This document shows, in pieces, positions 40,680 to 42,355 of a stretch of 42,355 nucleotides of DNA. The notes under the pieces were generated by a model. That model made no database searches, was not told the DNA's origin, and saw nothing but the letters and a program-made list of their open reading frames with translations. Position 1 is the stretch's first letter; the number at the start of each line of letters is the position of its first letter. Source of the stretch: an uncultured Bacillaceae bacterium (GTDB lineage Bacteria; Bacillota; Bacilli; Bacillales; Bacillaceae_L); assembly GCA_947497585.1 (NCBI GenBank), contig CANMHG010000017.1:1-42355 (forward strand), in the 5' to 3' direction. The position numbers were made by a program, and so were the translations under genes.

Positions 40680-42005
40680 ATGAAGAAGTATTTCCAGTTT
40701 GATGAGTTAGGTACAAATTATAAAAAAGAAACAATTGCAGGTTTAACTACGTTTTTATCAATGGCTTACATTTTATTCGTTAACCCTTCAATGTTATCGT
40801 TAAGCGCAATACCAGATTTACCAGCTGAAATGAGAATGGACGAAGGTGCGGTATTCGTGGCAACAGCACTAGCAGCTGCACTTGGATCTTTGTTAATGGG
40901 GATTCTTGCTAGATATCCTATCGCGTTAGCGCCAGGAATGGGATTAAATGCATTTTTTGCGTTTACAGTAGTACTAACAATGGGTATTCCTTGGCAAACG
41001 GCTTTATCAGGTGTACTTGTATCAGGTCTTATTTTTATTCTATTAACTATAAGTGGTCTTAGAGAAAAGATTATTAACTCAATTCCGGCAGAGCTTAAAT
41101 TTGCAGTTGGTGCTGGTATCGGTTTGTTTATAACATTCATTGGCTTGCAAAATGCAGGTATCATCGTTGGTAACGACGCAACAATGATTGGTTTAGGAGA
41201 TTTAACAAAAGGTGATACATTATTAGCGATTTTTGGACTAGTAATTACTGTTATTTTAATGGTACGTCGTGTTACAGGTGGAATTTTCATTGGTATGGTT
41301 CTTACTGCTATTGTTGGAATGGCAACTAGCCTTATCGGTGTTCCTCAAGCAGTAGTAGGTGAAATTCCAAGTCTTGCGCCAACATTTGGTGCAGCATTTG
41401 AAAACTTTGGTGATGTCTTTACGATTCAAATGCTAGTTGTTATCTTAACTTTCCTATTTGTAGATTTCTTCGATACGGCTGGAACATTAGTGGCTGTAGC
41501 AAATCAAGCGGGATTAATGAAAGAAAATAAATTACCACGTGCAGGTAAAGCGCTATTTGCTGACTCAGCTGCAACGGTAGTTGGCTCTATCTTAGGTACT
41601 TCAACAACTACTTCATATATTGAATCTTCAGCAGGAGTAGCTGCTGGCGGTAGAACAGGTTTTGCATCAGTTGTAACTGCTGCTTTGTTCCTATTAGCTT
41701 TATTCTTCTCTCCATTACTTGGAGTGGTTACTGCAGCCGTAACGGCACCGGCATTAATTATCGTAGGTGTACTAATGGTTTCAACTTTAGGTAAAATTGA
41801 ATGGGATCGCTTTGAAATTGCAGTTCCTGCTTTCCTTACAATAATTGCAATGCCACTAACATATAGCATTGCAACAGGTATCGCAATCGGATTTATCTTC
41901 TACCCAATCACAATGCTTGTAAAAGGTAGAGGAAAAGAAATTCATCCAATCATGTACGGTCTATTCGTTATCTTTGTACTATACTTTATCTTTTTAGTTG
42001 AATAA
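40680..42005 (+). CDS. pbuG: Guanine/hypoxanthine permease, AzgA-type NCS2 family
   Basis: Proton-coupled uptake of hypoxanthine and guanine. The 441 aa, with about 12-14 membrane spans, match PbuG in length. The N-terminal NYKKETIAGLTTFLSMAYILFVNP region, ALAPGMGLNAFFAF, FVDFFDTAGTLVAVANQAG and STTTSYIESSAGVAAGGRTG motifs are typical of the AzgA-like group. ATG with GGGGGAG upstream. Controlled by the riboswitch and located next to guaA, as in B. subtilis. Confidence 0.94.
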   Translation: MKKYFQFDELGTNYKKETIAGLTTFLSMAYILFVNPSMLSLSAIPDLPAEMRMDEGAVFVATALAAALGSLLMGILARYPIALAPGMGLNAFFAFTVVLTMGIPWQTALSGVLVSGLIFILLTISGLREKIINSIPAELKFAVGAGIGLFITFIGLQNAGIIVGNDATMIGLGDLTKGDTLLAIFGLVITVILMVRRVTGGIFIGMVLTAIVGMATSLIGVPQAVVGEIPSLAPTFGAAFENFGDVFTIQMLVVILTFLFVDFFDTAGTLVAVANQAGLMKENKLPRAGKALFADSAATVVGSILGTSTTTSYIESSAGVAAGGRTGFASVVTAALFLLALFFSPLLGVVTAAVTAPALIIVGVLMVSTLGKIEWDRFEIAVPAFLTIIAMPLTYSIATGIAIGFIFYPITMLVKGRGKEIHPIMYGLFVIFVLYFIFLVE

Positions 42006-42014
42006 TAAAATGTG

Positions 42015-42055
42015 AAAGTACAAGTCTTCTATAATATGACTTGTACTTTTTTGTT
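42015..42055 (+). terminator. pbuG terminator
   Basis: A perfect 12-bp stem AAAGTACAAGTC (42015-42026) with GACTTGTACTTT (42038-42049), followed by T. Confidence 0.92.
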
Positions 42056-42084
42056 CGTTGGGATTATTTACAAGTTAATAGATG

Positions 42085-42113
42085 TTGACGAAGGGAATGT
42101 AACTTGATATTAT
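42085..42113 (+). promoter_or_regulatory. rRNA operon promoter P1
   Basis: TTGACG (42085-42090), 17-bp spacer, TATTAT (42108-42113). First of two tandem promoters, the usual Bacillus rrn layout. Confidence 0.85.
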
Positions 42114-42167
42114 AAGTGAGTCGCTCCGATGAAAAGGACATGTGAAAAAAGAAATTCAAAAAACATG

Positions 42168-42196
42168 TTGACGTCGGAAATGATAAATGATATATT
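42168..42196 (+). promoter_or_regulatory. rRNA operon promoter P2
   Basis: TTGACG (42168-42173), 17-bp spacer, TATATT (42191-42196), about 83 bp after P1 and 108 bp before 16S. Confidence 0.87.
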
Positions 42197-42228
42197 AGTT
42201 AAGTCGCTTACGAGCGATTGGTAAAAAA

Positions 42229-42246
42229 GTTCTTTGAAAACTGAAC
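42229..42246 (+). promoter_or_regulatory. BoxA-like antitermination site in the rRNA leader
   Basis: The leader reads GTTCTTTGAAAACTGAAC after a TCGCT/AGCGA hairpin, as in Bacillus rRNA leaders, where this area acts as boxA for Nus-factor antitermination. Exact limits are approximate. Confidence 0.45.
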
Positions 42247-42303
42247 ATAACACAAGCGTCAATGTTTGTTTTGAAAATTTGTTTTAGCTATGAGCTAATC
42301 AAC

Positions 42304-42355
42304 TCTATTGGAGAGTTTGATCCTGGCTCAGGACGAACGCTGGCGGCGTGCCTAA
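42304..42355 (+). rRNA. 16S rRNA, 5' end (partial)
   Basis: Contains GGAGAGTTTGATCCTGGCTC and the following GACGAACGCTGGCGGCGTGC, the universal start of bacterial 16S rRNA. The gene runs off the window. The 5' end is set at about 42304 by analogy to Bacillus. Confidence 0.95.

Overview
The window is a piece of a low-GC Firmicute chromosome, most likely Bacillus in the broad sense. It has AT-rich spacers, strong AGGAGG-type ribosome binding sites, frequent TTG/GTG starts, a CIRCE-controlled groESL operon, a T-box and two purine riboswitches. The gene order thiL-tsaE-tsaB-rimI-tsaD / ABC-F / moaC-rex-tatA-tatC / ydiK-ydiL / groESL, and moxR-DUF58-transglutaminase-guaA-pbuG, is the order I know from Bacillus subtilis. 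No plasmid, phage, IS or CRISPR signature was seen.

Layout. 1-1050: the 3' end of a 23S rRNA gene, 5S rRNA and three tRNAs (fMet, Asp, fMet) with duplicated spacers that carry truncated copies of the fMet 5' end. 1050-5360: a 21-bp-phased repeat, then thiL and the tRNA t6A modification genes. 5361-5560: a cluster of DnaA-box-like 9-mers. 5551-11000: ABC-F ATPase, molybdopterin gene moaC, redox repressor rex, Tat translocase and two small membrane proteins. 11100-13200: groES-groEL. 13544-14122: a gene of unknown function.

14474-27890 is the accessory block that interrupts the familiar gene order. It encodes a CitA/DcuS-type two-component system, a TctCBA tripartite tricarboxylate transporter with a well-matched cre site and a repeat-rich candidate operator, a DASS-type anion permease, methylisocitrate lyase (PrpB), a PrpF-family isomerase, a second aconitase-like enzyme, a SAM methyltransferase and, from its own promoter, an FAH-family enzyme. 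Read together it looks like a regulated system for import and breakdown of a tricarboxylate (2-methylcitrate, methylaconitate or trans-aconitate). There is no citrate or methylcitrate synthase in the block, which is why an external substrate is attractive. This is the strongest candidate for an undescribed system here, and the substrate is inference.

28020-33880: T-box-controlled asnS of the E. coli-like type, a 52-bp tandem repeat array, a divergent pair of DUF4317 and DUF6671 genes, and an isocitrate dehydrogenase-like gene whose cofactor loop reads Asp-Ile (NAD type). 34159-42005: moxR-DUF58-transglutaminase, then guaA and a purine permease, each behind its own guanine-class riboswitch. 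The window closes with tandem rRNA promoters and the first bases of a 16S rRNA gene in the same orientation as the opening 23S fragment, so the whole segment lies between two directly repeated rRNA operons.
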